A stretch of DNA of 64,000 nt from Arabidopsis thaliana (lineage: Eukaryota > Streptophyta > Magnoliopsida > Brassicales > Brassicaceae): the NCBI RefSeq assembly GCF_000001735.4, contig NC_003074.8, positions 15,321,261 through 15,385,260 on the forward strand. Direction: 5' to 3'. Made by a program: the position numbers and the translations under genes. The notes beneath the pieces are model-generated. The model searched no databases. It was not told where the DNA came from and was given only the letters and a program-made list of their open reading frames with translations. Numbering within the stretch: the first letter of the stretch is position 1; every line of letters begins with the position of its first letter. Shown piece after piece: positions 1 to 10,875 of this stretch.

Positions 1-2
1 AA

Positions 3-1529
3 GATGATGATGGGTGTGATGATTATCTTGGTGTGGATGGATCTATTGGGGGAAGTACCACGTATCCTACCACAGACGGTAGTGAAGGTATTGGCGAAGA
101 ATACGATTACAACAAGTGGAACGATGTAATAGTAGAAGAATATGTACAAGGAAATCTTGAGGAAGACATCAGTCTCACTCAACAGACTGCTCAACATCCA
201 GGGGAATTCAGTCGTTTATTGGAAACGTGTACGTACACGAGTGTTAGTGTACCTGGCGGAGATACAGGGGAATTCAGTCGTCTCTTGGAAACGTGTACGT
301 ACACTGGTCTTAGTGTACCTGGCGAAGAAACAATTTCTCCATTGGGTTACGGTACACGCTGCGAAGGGCAAAGGGATTCCAATCTTATTTGTATAAACGA
401 ACTCACCGGGGATGAAGTGATCGACGGTATTGGAGCTTCCTCAACTGGGACACAGAATGATAATGGGGTAGTTACCGCAGCTGAGTCTTACCAAGTGTAT
501 AATGAATTTCCTAAGTTACATGGTGGCGAGTTGGCGAATCTCGGTAACGATGCTGCTCCTGTGTTCGATGACTTACTCAATTTTCGAGCTGATGAGACAC
601 AGGTTGAAATCAGCACCACAGGCGAAACTTTGTTTGTTGAAAGTGTTTTTAAGAATAGAAAAGTCATGCAACAAACAATGTCTCTTCAAGCGATAAAGCA
701 ATGCTTTTGCTTCAAGCAACCTAAGTCATGTCCTAAAACATTGAAGATGGTGTGCGTTGATGAGACTTGTCCATGGCAATTGACTACTCGCGTCGTGAAG
801 GATTCAGAAAGTTTCAAAATCACTTCGTATGCTACGACACATACGTGTAACATCGACTCTCGGAAGAACTACAATAAACATGCTAATTATAAGCTCCTCG
901 GGGAAGTTGTGAGGAGCAGATACAGTTCTACGCAGGGTGGGCCGCGAGCTGTCGATTTACCACAGCTACTCCTAAATGATCTGAATGTGCGGATTTCATA
1001 TTCTACCGCTTGGAGAGCAAAAGAGGTTGTAGTGGAAAATGTAAGGGGGGATGAGATAGCAAATTACAGGTTTTTGCCGACCTATCTGTATCTTCTCCAA
1101 TTAGCTAATCCGGGTACAATAACACACCTACACTATACACCAGAAGATGATGGTAAGCAGCGCTTCAAGTATGTCTTTGTCTCTCTTGGCGCTTCTATCA
1201 AAGGTCTGATATATATGAGGAAGGTAGTTGTGGTAGATGGAACGCAGCTAGTCGGACCTTACAAAGGATGTCTCCTTATTGCATGTGCCCAAGATGGGAA
1301 CTTCCAAATATTCCCAATAGCTTTTGGTGTTGTTGATGGTGAGACCGATGCTTCTTGGGCATGGTTTTTTGAAAAGTTAGCTGAGATTGTTCCAGACAGT
1401 GACGATTTAATGATTGTCTCGGACAGACATTCATCTATATACAAAGGCCTAAGTGTTGTTTACCCGAGAGCGCATCATGGAGCATGTGCTGTTCACCTTG
1501 AGCCTAAGTTTCTGAGCCGGCCAATATAG
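3..1529 (+). pseudogene. VANDAL-like MULE transposase, N-terminal half
   Basis: The frame is already open at the window edge and has no ATG near position 33, so the true start lies upstream. Counted from position 33, the protein has an acidic low-complexity N-terminus (about 1-190). A MuDR-type zinc-finger region follows (about 245-290, CVDETCPW then HTC). Next is the start of the MULE DDE domain, with VVVVDGTQ giving the first catalytic Asp (about 400) and IVSDRHS the second (about 465). The reading ends just after HHGACAVHL, where the helical part, the last catalytic acid and the SWIM zinc finger of a full transposase (usually 700-900 residues) should follow. DNA downstream is AT-rich spacer. 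It therefore looks 3'-truncated and would not catalyse transposition. The order of blocks matches the transposase at 60.9-62.9 kb, which belongs to a related element. Confidence 0.85.
201..332 (+). repeat. 66-bp in-frame tandem duplication with 12-bp palindrome
   Basis: GGGGAATTCA recurs at 201 and 267, a period of 66 bp or 22 codons, so the transposase has two near-identical copies of a segment starting GEFSRLLETCTYT. Each copy carries the perfect palindrome GTGTACGTACAC, the same word that clusters in the noncoding DNA of this element. Confidence 0.9.
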
Positions 1530-2077
1530 TGTACGCTTCTGTGTTTTCTCGGTGTACGTAAGTTTATATATAATCCACCTGTAACTATGTACGTTGTGTA
1601 CATATGTTTAAACTCTACGTTCGTATAACTATGTACGTTTTTGTCTGTGTACGTGTTAAAGTTCATGTAATAAGGGAACATAGAGGTGGTTGCTCAATAT
1701 TTTGAGTAATTTGAAATAAGTTTTTTGAAAATCTAACTTATTCCCCCTCTTAAATGAACGGAGTTGGAGACATAGTTGGGTATATTGTGGTTGTGTTGGT
1801 ATTTAATGGAAAGGACGTAACTGTTGCTGTTTATTGTCAAATCAACGTTATAATTACCTTATATGACGGTTACCAGGCTATTACCAAAAATTTGAATCAA
1901 GTGTAGTTGGAACCGCATTAATAACTGTAGCCGTTCCAGATTTCCTCTATTTAAGTCTCCTCCTTTCCTTAATTTTATCCACAATCCTCATTCTAAACCC
2001 ATTTCTTGTGCCGGCAGTTATATCATTCACTAAAAAAAATTTAGTCTTTCGATTCGCTTGTTCTTGCTATCCGTGAG
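1530..2077. other. AT-rich spacer with TGTACG motifs, probable RPA-like promoter
   Basis: No coding signal. Five TGTACG sites lie between 1534 and 1650. The segment 1900-2077 directly precedes the ATG of the RPA-like gene and presumably holds its promoter and leader; I see no decisive TATA box. Confidence 0.5.
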
Positions 2078-3026
2078 ATGGAGGGGTTTCATATGGTCTC
2101 AGAATTGTGTTCTCTGATCACTGGGTGGCGAATATATGTCTTTGTCGTGAGAGTCTTCAAGAAGGTTATATCGCCCAACGTCTTCGAACTCGGCCTTATC
2201 CTGGCAGATTACGCGGTAATTTCCGTCAAATCATTATGTGTTTTTCTCGTTCATTCGCTTAACTTGTATATTAAACTGTCTACTATCATGTTCTGTATGT
2301 AAAGAATAACCGTATTGAGGCCACCGTTGATCGTCGCCTTGCTCCGTTTTACGAAGACCGATTCGTTGAAAATGAGTGGAAGACGATCACCTCTTTCTTG
2401 GTCCGTAAGTCAACTGACTCAGTCAGAGCAACAAAGCATGAATACGGCATACTATTTATGTATCGGACCGTCGTCGTTCAGGCCCCACCGAGATCACCAC
2501 CAGTTCCAGATTTCGATTTCGATCCCTTCGACTACATTTTGGAGAAATCTGCTTACAAGAACGTTTTAGTCGGTGAGGAGGAATAACTCCGATGCTTCAT
2601 TTATTACATTTTTGAAATTTTTTGTTTATTATCTTTGTTTCTCCATCATCTAGATGTCGTTGGAGCGTTAGTTGATGTTGGCGCATTGACTACAGACTAT
2701 TACGGTCTCAAACTGAGTTTCGAGATAAAAGATAGATAGTAAGTGTTCTTTTCATTTGTTTTATTTACAATGTCACTCTAAACGCTAACTGTCCTTATTT
2801 CTAACGTAGCAATAAAGTCTTGGAGTGCGAAGCCCGCAATCAACAGGCGGAGTACTTGGATGGTTACTTTCAGAGTTTGGGTAAGGGAAATTTTGTTGTC
2901 GCACTCAGCTTTTGGCGTCTAACCGAACTGTCTAACCCGAAGCTTGAGAGCCATGGTGCTATTTCAAAGGTGGTTGCCAATCCGGACAGACCAGAAGTTG
3001 CGGATATCTCGATGGTGGTGTTTTAG
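2078..3026 (+). CDS. RPA1-like OB-fold protein (DUF223 type), four exons
   Basis: Four exons join in phase with GT-AG introns: 2078-2215, 2305-2572, 2654-2738 and 2810-3026, giving 708 nt and 235 residues. The protein has the layout of the plant RPA70-like, DUF223-type single-strand-DNA-binding proteins. An N-terminal strand region (ITGWRIYVFVVRVFK) and a middle OB-like block (KHEYGILFMYRTVVV) are followed by the second OB fold starting DVVGALVDVGAL, and its last strands lie around FVVALSFWRLTEL. It lacks the C-terminal zinc finger of full RPA70. This family is greatly expanded in Brassicaceae and often rides on Helitrons and MULEs. Here it sits between the transposase fragment and accessory genes of a VANDAL-like region, so it is probably cargo. 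The clean reading across four exons suggests recent function or recent capture. Confidence 0.8.
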
Positions 3027-3552
3027 CTAGAGGGAATGAACCATTATTCTCCGTTTTAATATAATATAAGACTACATTTCAATTAAGTTTTCTTTCCCAG
3101 TTGTTGTTGTTGTTTCCATAAGAACCAAACTACATTTCAATCGTTGTTGTTTCCTGTTTCCGTTTAAATGTTAATCTAATTTGTTGTTTTATGTACGTGC
3201 CTTGTTTTATTGTTCAAATCCTCTCGCAATGTACGTATAGTTTCTGGTGTACGCTATCGTGTACGTATATTAATTTTGGTGCCTTCAACATCAAAAACTA
3301 TTAGATTTATACTTATGTTGTGTACGCAATTTCCCAATGTACGATAAACCAAGTTTAATGTACTATATAGTGTACGTAGACGAAGACATCTAGTAATACT
3401 TAAAGTGGTAATTCATTCAAAAGCCAGAAACATAAAAAGGACAGGCAGTTTATATAAAGGGAAATTCATAAGATAAATAAACTGGAACGATTCAAAAAAC
3501 ATAATTTTTTCAACGAAGCATACACATGTGTTACAAAATATGTGTGCATCCG
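3027..3552. other. Spacer rich in TGTACG motifs between convergent genes
   Basis: Seven TGTACG sites fall within about 180 bp (3192-3378), the densest patch in the window. The segment lies between the ends of the plus-strand RPA-like gene and the minus-strand gene at 3553. No ORF is convincing. Confidence 0.6.
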
Positions 3553-4200
3553 TCATACCAAAAGACTTGAGAGTAGAGCCGAGTAGAGTAGCTTAAACCT
3601 TAGCAGCTTTGCTTCTAGCAGAATATAGCAATCTCCTTGCCCTACGCAACTCGGCGGGTGGACAAACCTCCAAGACCTTTCCCAGCGGCGAGCATTTTCA
3701 GTGTGAAGCTGGCTGATGTGATACATCACCATCTCTGCAACCGCGTGGCCAGCTTCAAGGGTGGGTGTCATTTCCCAGAACTTTTCGCTGATCGGGAGGA
3801 AATCCAAGTGATTACCGGTACACGTAAGGAACAAACCGGTTGCAAAGCAAGCAAAGGGATCAGATAAAGCGACCGTTGTCATGACTGAAAGGCCCTGAGC
3901 TACTGTCACGAAGTTGCTCGCTTGGCGAACACCTTCAAGGTAAACCGCCGGGATGGATCCACGTTCTACAAGCAGCTCGAAGTATGACCGGAAGGTAGAC
4001 TCCGGTTGGAGTAACGACGGCCACGTCATGAATTCATCGATTGCAAGGGTGTTGATGTTACAACTGTAGACTAAGTTCCTTAGCGTCTCTATGGGAGTCT
4101 GGCTGACGGGGAGGTAGTTGACAAGTATGCTTATGGGGTTTGGCAATTGGATTCCTAGGTACAACTCGGTTGGAGGGGTTAGCGGAGGTAGGAAAGGCAT
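3553..4200 (-). CDS. At2g35280-like repeat-domain protein without F-box
   Basis: A single open frame of 215 residues starts at an ATG (4200). The middle part (about 70-150: FRSYFELLVERG, AVYLEGVRQAS, FACFATGLFLTCTGN) matches the TPR/Sel1-like helical region of the Brassicaceae At2g35280-like F-box family. In that family it reads as a file of helices with a YxxGL segment and ends in a Cys-rich tail. The N-terminal F-box is replaced here by a Pro-rich stretch. The Cys-rich tail is altered as well. It is related to the C-terminal domain of the gene at 5004-9686, from which it is separated by 800 bp. It may be a truncated family member or transposon cargo; function is unknown. Confidence 0.6.
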   Translation of the reverse strand: MPFLPPLTPPTELYLGIQLPNPISILVNYLPVSQTPIETLRNLVYSCNINTLAIDEFMTWPSLLQPESTFRSYFELLVERGSIPAVYLEGVRQASNFVTVAQGLSVMTTVALSDPFACFATGLFLTCTGNHLDFLPISEKFWEMTPTLEAGHAVAEMVMYHISQLHTENARRWERSWRFVHPPSCVGQGDCYILLEAKLLRFKLLYSALLSSLLV

Positions 4201-5003
4201 TGTTTTTCAAACGAGGAGGTTTAGACGGATTCGTGTATTCAACTAAGTGTGTTTGACATGAGTTTTAAAGAGGAGAATAACCATCAATGTAAGTGGGTGG
4301 GTGACGTGGATGTATATTTAGTGCATCATATTAGTAACTTTTAATTTAAACAAACTACTGTGTACCTCTCATAATCGCGTCGTGTACGTCTATAAAATAC
4401 TCATTACGTTTTCTGACAGAAGGTTGAGTTGACGTCTGTTTGTATTGCATATAAGTGGAACAATCTGGCTTCATGTATAGTGTTATATTAGGGGTCAACG
4501 CATTTACTAACAATCTTTTCAAATAAACATTAACTTACTTATTTTATCTGCCAAATCAATTGAGTACGTTGCTCGGGAACCGTGTACGTCTAATAGAGAT
4601 ATTAATGAGAGTGTGATGGAGGTCACTTCTAGAGTGTATTTGACAGCGAGTAATTAATATGGAGCGAAATCTTCTAGATATGGGTTATACGACGTCAAAT
4701 CAAATTTCCTTTCGTCTTCATTTACAAACTATATCGTCGCTCACTATGTAATCTTTATAGTTGGAATTAAACTATGCCACGTGTACATTATCATATATCG
4801 TGTACGTAGATATTTTATTATTTTATTATTATTTTGTGTTAATGATGTCTCATATTAGAGTAGTTTGAGCTAGTATGTTTGAATAAATTACGAAGTGGTA
4901 ATTATTAAAAGCAAACTTCCATTACTGATAATCAACGTAAAAAGCTCACATATTGTTGCATAGAAAACTTATAAATATGACAGGATCATGGCGAATGTGA
5001 GCT
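4201..5003. other. AT-rich spacer with TGTACG motifs
   Basis: No gene seen. TGTACG sites lie near 4383, 4583 and 4800. The segment separates two minus-strand genes and would hold the upstream region of the 3553-4200 gene. Confidence 0.5.
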
Positions 5004-8000
5004 CTACAGGATCTGGCTAATCCATTTAGCACACAACCAGATGTAACATTGGTTGCAAAGATTATTGAAGAGTCTCGATCTCATGTAACACATCTCCGTG
5101 CATTCAGGAGTGCTTACGTCACCACATTTCGGGTACGAAAAACTGTTAGCGTATGTATATTTTAAAGTATTACCATATTTCTTTATATCTTCTAGCACCT
5201 CCTCACAAATGTCACGTGCCTCCTCCGATTCCAAAGCATAATGGTTGCTTCCGAAGAGCCGAAGGTAGACACCACCCATGTGAGCATTACCAGCACATAT
5301 GTAAAGAATAGCGCATGCAAGGGTTGCAGCGGCGTTCCTTGGGGCGATTCGCTCTAAGTGTAGGATAGCTCCCTGAATGTCAGACTCATGTGTAACGAGA
5401 CGCAGTCCTTCATGGTAAATAGTCGTGGGGTTACCAGCTTGTAAGCACCGTTTGAAGAAGGGTCTATAGCGACCTTCGGAGTTGATGTCATTTGGATCGT
5501 GGCCTGCCGCGTAGAAGTCATAGGGATCGTTGCACATGCTGAAAATGTTTGCATCTTTGAGGACATCCCATTCACCAGGTGTTAGAAGGTTCGCAAAAAA
5601 CTCGTTGGGCACTTTGCGAAACCCGAAAAGAGTGTGAATCCTGTAAATCCAAAAAAAATATTTGATAACAACCTTAAGACTTGGAAAAATGATGATTGAG
5701 ATATTAAATAATCCATTTTAATATAATGTACTTACACAGAGGGTCCTTTAATGATATTGCTGAATTCCTCTACTTTTGAAGGGTCAACCATGTCCAGGGG
5801 GTTGTATGAGACATTTCCAGCCCTGATAACAACCTCTATCTGTTGAGTTGGTACATCGGGCACCAAAACTGTTTTTGCCTTAAAACCATGAGGATGGGCA
5901 TCATCCTGTTCATAGACAAGTTGCTTCTTCACTTTTTTTGGGACCTTTGGGGACGATTTTTTTTTTCTTTTGCTTCGACAGCAGCAGCATTGTCTGATTC
6001 ATCCTGTTAACAAATATGATTGTCAACAACAGTTTCATACGTTTTTCTATGTTTAAAATAGGTACATACATTATTTTTAGGAATATCGGTCTTGTCTGCT
6101 TCATCTGACCCTGGGTTAGGATCCTCAGTTCCTACAGACCCCTCGACAATACCCGGCTCTTCCATGACTACTTGTGCAAGTTAACGTACACAAGTCTATA
6201 TAATGTACACATATAATCCTATGCATGCTATTCCGAAAATAGGAATTGAAACACACAAATTGTTACCTCCACATCAGTAGTTGCAGCCAAATCACCAACG
6301 GCTTTGGTATCCTACTCCCGTATGACCTGCATAATATAAATTTTATACATTTGAACAGTAAATAGTACATTTTATTTGTTGCAAGAGTTAGCTTACATTG
6401 TTAACTACTTGAAATGGTGATGAGGGATCACTGTGGGTCTTCTCAGGTATTTCAACTTCCATCCTTGTCACTAATTTGGATTCTCCTGCCGCCTCAACCT
6501 GTAGAATTTATCATCGGAAAGAAACTTTTTAGTAATGTATGAAACAATATATATGTACACAGAACATAGTGACAAAAATGTACGTACACTTGTGCCAGGT
6601 ACGTGAGCTGTATCTCCATCAGAAGGCTCATAAGTTTCTTCTGACTCGCTGCCATTAGCTACAGTCGATGCACTGGCATCTCTTGCTTCTTCCTGAAACA
6701 AAAATAATTTGCAAAGTCTTATGGGCGTACACATATGGAAAAAGAACAAGTGACTAACACATACCTGTGCAGATGTTGAAGGTAAACCTGATGGATTGTC
6801 TACCATCTCTATGTCAGCATCAGCTATTTCATCGGCCCCTGTATGGGTACCAATTAAGCCAGGTTCAGCAACATCCTTTGGTCCATTATCCTGAAACATA
6901 GGCTACCATAGAGTTAAGCGTTAGATAAGTGGAGAAATTAATGTAATATATATGCATATAGTCATGGAAATCTGTATATAACGATTACCAGAAGATCTAC
7001 CTCTGAAACTCTTGCAGACACATTAGATGGAACTTCTTCCATCTCGGTGTCAACAGTAGCTTCTTCCACAGGCCTCTCTTCCTGTGTAATATAGACAGTC
7101 CAGACATTGAACCTAAGAAGACAGTCTTACCAACAACAATATTTCCTCTATCCTGAAACATAGTTTAACTAACTTCTTAAGCGAATATGTACGTACACCA
7201 TTTAAACAGATTGTTAAGAGTATTAGTAGACGACATACCAGATGGGATTGTGTGGATCCAGCATAAGGAACTATTAAAAATCCAGTGTCTAATATCTCTT
7301 CTTCAGCGGCCGAAGAATCCAATCCATCATTTGCAGTAAAATCACTTTCATTATTAGCGCCATACTGTATCGAAGTAGACAGTACAGTTATACATATGGA
7401 TTATAAAATATTTAGCAATGTACGTACATGACTTACCTGTTCATCAATGAATCCTTGCATATCTTCCTTATTGGAATCAGGTAGCTCAGTAGTGTCAACA
7501 GCAAAAGAAACATTTTTCTTCGGCTTTGAAGGTTTTCTTCTTCCGCCGACAGCAGTGGTATGTACTCCAGGGACATCCAAATCTTCCTCTTTGGAATTAC
7601 AGCCAACAGAAAGTGCAGGAGTGTCCACATCATGAGAAACACGAGTCAGCCTTGAAGACTTTCTCGTTCCAGTGCTTCCTTTTGTAGACATCCTTCTCGA
7701 TGGCTTCTTCGCAGTAACCGGTGCCTTATCCATAGAAGTAGGTGGTTCCCGCGAATCATGGGAATGTATGGTTTGTTCTGGCCTTTTGCCTTTTGGATCA
7801 AGGGCAGCACGTATCTGGTCACGGACAAAGTCTTTCATATCTTCATGCATTTGATACATTTGGTCTTCCAGCTCCTTGAAAGACCTCCTCATTTCAACAA
7901 TAAACCTCTCAGGCACAGGCTCTCCAAAACAATCCTCAGCGTTCTCTTCTTTATCACAGTCCATTTCAGATTTCTGTTTTTTCATAGCAGGTTCTTTAGG

Positions 8001-9686
8001 GCTCGGGCCCGGTGCATTTCGTTTCCTCTTAACATCTACAATAGACCAGTTGCTGCTATTAATTGGTTTTCTTCTGGGTGCAATACCAAAAAAAAATGTA
8101 AACAACCTTTATACTTATACTTACCTGTCTCTTCTAGTTGTGGTGGGCACAACTGCTTTGGTACTCTAGCATAGCCTCCAACCCATTCATCCTCCTGCCA
8201 CTGGTGCCCATCTATCAACAGTGCTTCAATGTAATCAACCCTTGGATCATCAACTTCATCATCCCATGAAAGAGATGGAGGACAAACATTATCAGCTGGT
8301 TTCACAATATAGTTGACCTCAACCTACACAAATAAGTATGTTAACCATAGATAATGTACATTTACTTATTATGTACGTACATACACAATTTAACACACCT
8401 CATCAGCAGCCTCACACTCCAAAATGCGAGATGTCCGGATTGCTCGCCGAGAGGCAAGACGATGGATAGACCTCTCAGCAAATGTCCTGTTAGGTACATC
8501 ATCAGGTCCTAGCTTAGCAATTGATGGGATTGTTTCGAAAGCTAAAAGCTGGAGAGCTAATGGGAAGCCATGGAGTGCATAAGACCCTACAAGTAAACCC
8601 CTTATTAGTTGTTGAGCATCGTAAGGAGTTTGGAAATTTGCTATCCTCCCCAAAGTACGGGTAAAGGACACCCTTCCCCATGGGTATTTGCAGAAGAACT
8701 CCAGGTTCTTAGTCATCTCGACAGTCTTCGAAGTAGGCCTGTTGGGGTTACTGTGGGCCGCTACCACACCGTCAACCAAAATAATAAGAGATAGTGCCAG
8801 TTGCTTCCACCCCTCCATGCTTTCCTCCTCCTGCAGCCAGCTCACCAAATCAGCAATTGTTGGAACCGTGTCCCCAAACCTCTCATCAAACAGAGTCTTC
8901 CAAACACTCTCACACTCAGGTTTCACACTGATAACATCATCAACGTCTTTCTTCTTGGGATACTTCCCACATTCCAGCCCACTTAGGATACTAAATTCTC
9001 TTAATCCAAATCTGATTGGATGACCGCCGAATACAATCCACATCTCATTCACCTTCTTTGTCACTAACTGACGGCATATTAGTCCAAGGACAAGCTTAGC
9101 ATTGAAAGATGCCTTGTTTTTGGGTATTTTAAAAAGTTCCCCAAATGGAGAATCGAGAAGAAACTGCATCTCTGGTTTCCCCTTTAGTACATTTGCTATG
9201 TCAGAAATGTACTCCGGTTTAGAGTACGCGTTCATCTTTGTCTCGGAAGGGTACCGGTCTAGAGCAAAGAGTCTTGGTGGTAACTCTTCAACTGTAAGAT
9301 CTTCAGTCGGAGCAACACTTGGACTACCTGCAATTAAAAGTCATATACTGTTAAGCAAACCGAAGTAGTGTACGTACACAGACATTTTCCAGATTATAAC
9401 TCAAAATCATATTTTTGGCGGAAACAGAGATTTCCAATTCTACTTCTCAATTTTTCATCCTAAAGATATGCTAAATTCCGACAAATTCTAACCCTTTAAT
9501 CAAACAAGCTTTACAATTCTGATACACCCAAAGACAACAAACGGTAAATTAGAGATTCTAACCCAGTTCCTCCGTTGCCTTTGTCGAAGAGCGTTTTCTC
9601 CGCGGGGAAACTCTTAATACCCGCTTCTCCTTCCCTGGACCATGCTGCTTCCTCGGGACTTCGTCGTTAGCTTTATTCCCAGCCAT
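5004..9686 (-). CDS. DUF1985 VANDAL/KAONASHI-type protein fused to At2g35280-like domain
   Basis: The start is ATG at 9686 (MAGNKANDEVPRKQ, basic N-terminus). Exons that join in phase: 9686-9563, 9327-8399, 8323-8125, 8035-7437, 7364-7239, 7081-7001, 6890-6765, 6692-6588, 6498-6397 and 6311-6267. Less certain exons follow around 6170-6070 and 6004-5746, then the last exon from about 5640 to the stop at 5004. Exon 2 encodes DUF1985 (LPPRLFALDRYPSE, then LSGLECGKYPKKKDVDD), the N-terminal domain of Ulp1-like genes carried by Arabidopsis MULEs. Exons 3-10 give basic nuclear-type segments (DVKRKRN, KKPSRRM) and acidic ones. Instead of a Ulp1 catalytic domain with His/Asp/Cys, the last exon leads from VPNEFFANLLTPGEWD into FYAAGHDPND, an At2g35280-like helical domain with a Cys-rich tail. 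One phase problem lies at a run of ten A on the coding strand (5957-5966), possibly a frameshift. VANDAL VANC proteins are the closest role I can suggest. Confidence 0.65.
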
Positions 9687-9689
9687 AGC

Positions 9690-10850
9690 TAAAGATGCTA
9701 TCTCGCTGGAGGTTCAAATTTTGCCGGAATAAACAGTAACTTTCTCTTGGCTTCGCCGGGAAAAACAGTAACTTTCACTTCCCCGGATGTGGGAGTTCAG
9801 TGGCTCAATTCAACTACCCAACAATTTGAAGTTATGTCGAATTTTGAAGCAATGGATACTGAATTTCGTTTCGCTTTCTGATTCTCTCGCAAATCTCTCC
9901 GTTACTCTCTTCTCTTTTTCGTTTTCTCGGGTTTCTTCGTTTCAGTTTTTTTTTTTTTGTCGTTTTCAAAACTGAACGCATCAACTAAACCGAAACCAAC
10001 TGCTGTAGGGTCTGGTTTACGCCATCAACTCAACCGATACGAACTGCTGCACGGTTTGGTTTGTGCCATTATTAAGTTTTCCCAGGGTAATTTGGTCCGA
10101 AATTGAATGAAAACACAAAACGTGAAAACCAGTTCTCACTTTGACAAACGGTGAGAGCAAATCTTTTTTCGTCCACTTCTGTGAAAATTTCTTTTGATTC
10201 AATCGGTCTGCCACGTGACTCAAACAAACTTCAGTAGATCTATGATTCGTAACTGTTTTAGGTAAATTAGTAAACTATACTACTATAATTTAGTTGTAGA
10301 ACCGAATTTATGTTTGGTCCCATATATTGTCTAGATCAGCTTCAAGAGCAAATTTTGACAGATGTATGAAATTGAATCTAAAACAAAAAGTTTATGAATT
10401 GGAGTAGGCAAGTTGCACTCACTTCCAATAATAATCACATATGTTTCTATATGGCAATGGGGTCACATATTTGGTCTATTATTGGGGTAACCTGTCATAG
10501 GAGTGTCCAGTCCAGTTTAACCAATTTAAACCGAACTAAAACCATTAAAAATTGATCCGCAAATGAAAGAAAAAATAATACCGATCTAGATTTTTCCATC
10601 TCTGAGCTGAGCTTACGATAACCCAACACAAACTGTAGAAGTAAACCTCTAATGTATTTTCTCAATAACCGAAGCCATACCAAACCGGACCAAAATATGG
10701 TATACTTTACTTGCTGTCTAGCTACATGTCATTTGTGTCTTCATTTTCTTATGACTTGACCAAGTGTGTTTTGAAGCTTGATTCTTGAATAACATTGGAA
10801 GCTACTTTATTTTTTTTTGTAAACCAACAATGGAAGCTACTATAGTTCTA
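9690..10850. other. Upstream region of the DUF1985 gene and spacer
   Basis: No convincing gene. The first 250 bp upstream of the ATG at 9686 are CT-rich and probably leader and promoter. Beyond about 10.25 kb the sequence is ordinary AT-rich spacer. I could not find the outer end of the MULE or a matching target-site duplication. Confidence 0.4.
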
Positions 10851-10875
10851 TAGTTTGTTAGTACTTAAGTACGAA

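Larger units (their letters stand above)
220..9385. promoter_or_regulatory. Cluster of TGTACG/CGTACA motifs
   Basis: By eye I count about 24 loci of TGTACG or its complement in this 9.2 kb. Examples are near 228, 294, 1534, 1552, 1587, 1632, 1648, 3192, 3230, 3250, 3260, 3322, 3339, 3372, 4383, 4583, 4800, 6184, 6581, 6725, 7186, 7421, 8373 and 9370. In the remaining 54 kb I find roughly 16. Many extend to TGTACGTA or TGTACGTACA. Apart from the two in the transposase duplication, they sit in spacers or introns. Known VANDAL elements carry family-specific short motifs in noncoding DNA that are bound by their own VANC anti-silencing protein. That this cluster plays the same role is inference. 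Confidence 0.6.

Noticed and set aside
5004-5612. Ulp1 SUMO-protease domain
   Set aside because: Expected from DUF1985 context, but no His, Asp or Cys catalytic blocks could be found in this exon or in other frames nearby.
220-9385. GTAC cores as host SPL or copper-response sites
   Set aside because: GTAC is the SPL/CuRE core, but the longer conserved TGTACGTA word and its restriction to one transposon region fit an element-specific motif better.
10017-10223. Minus-strand ORF upstream of ELMO
   Set aside because: No family resemblance; composition is that of spacer.
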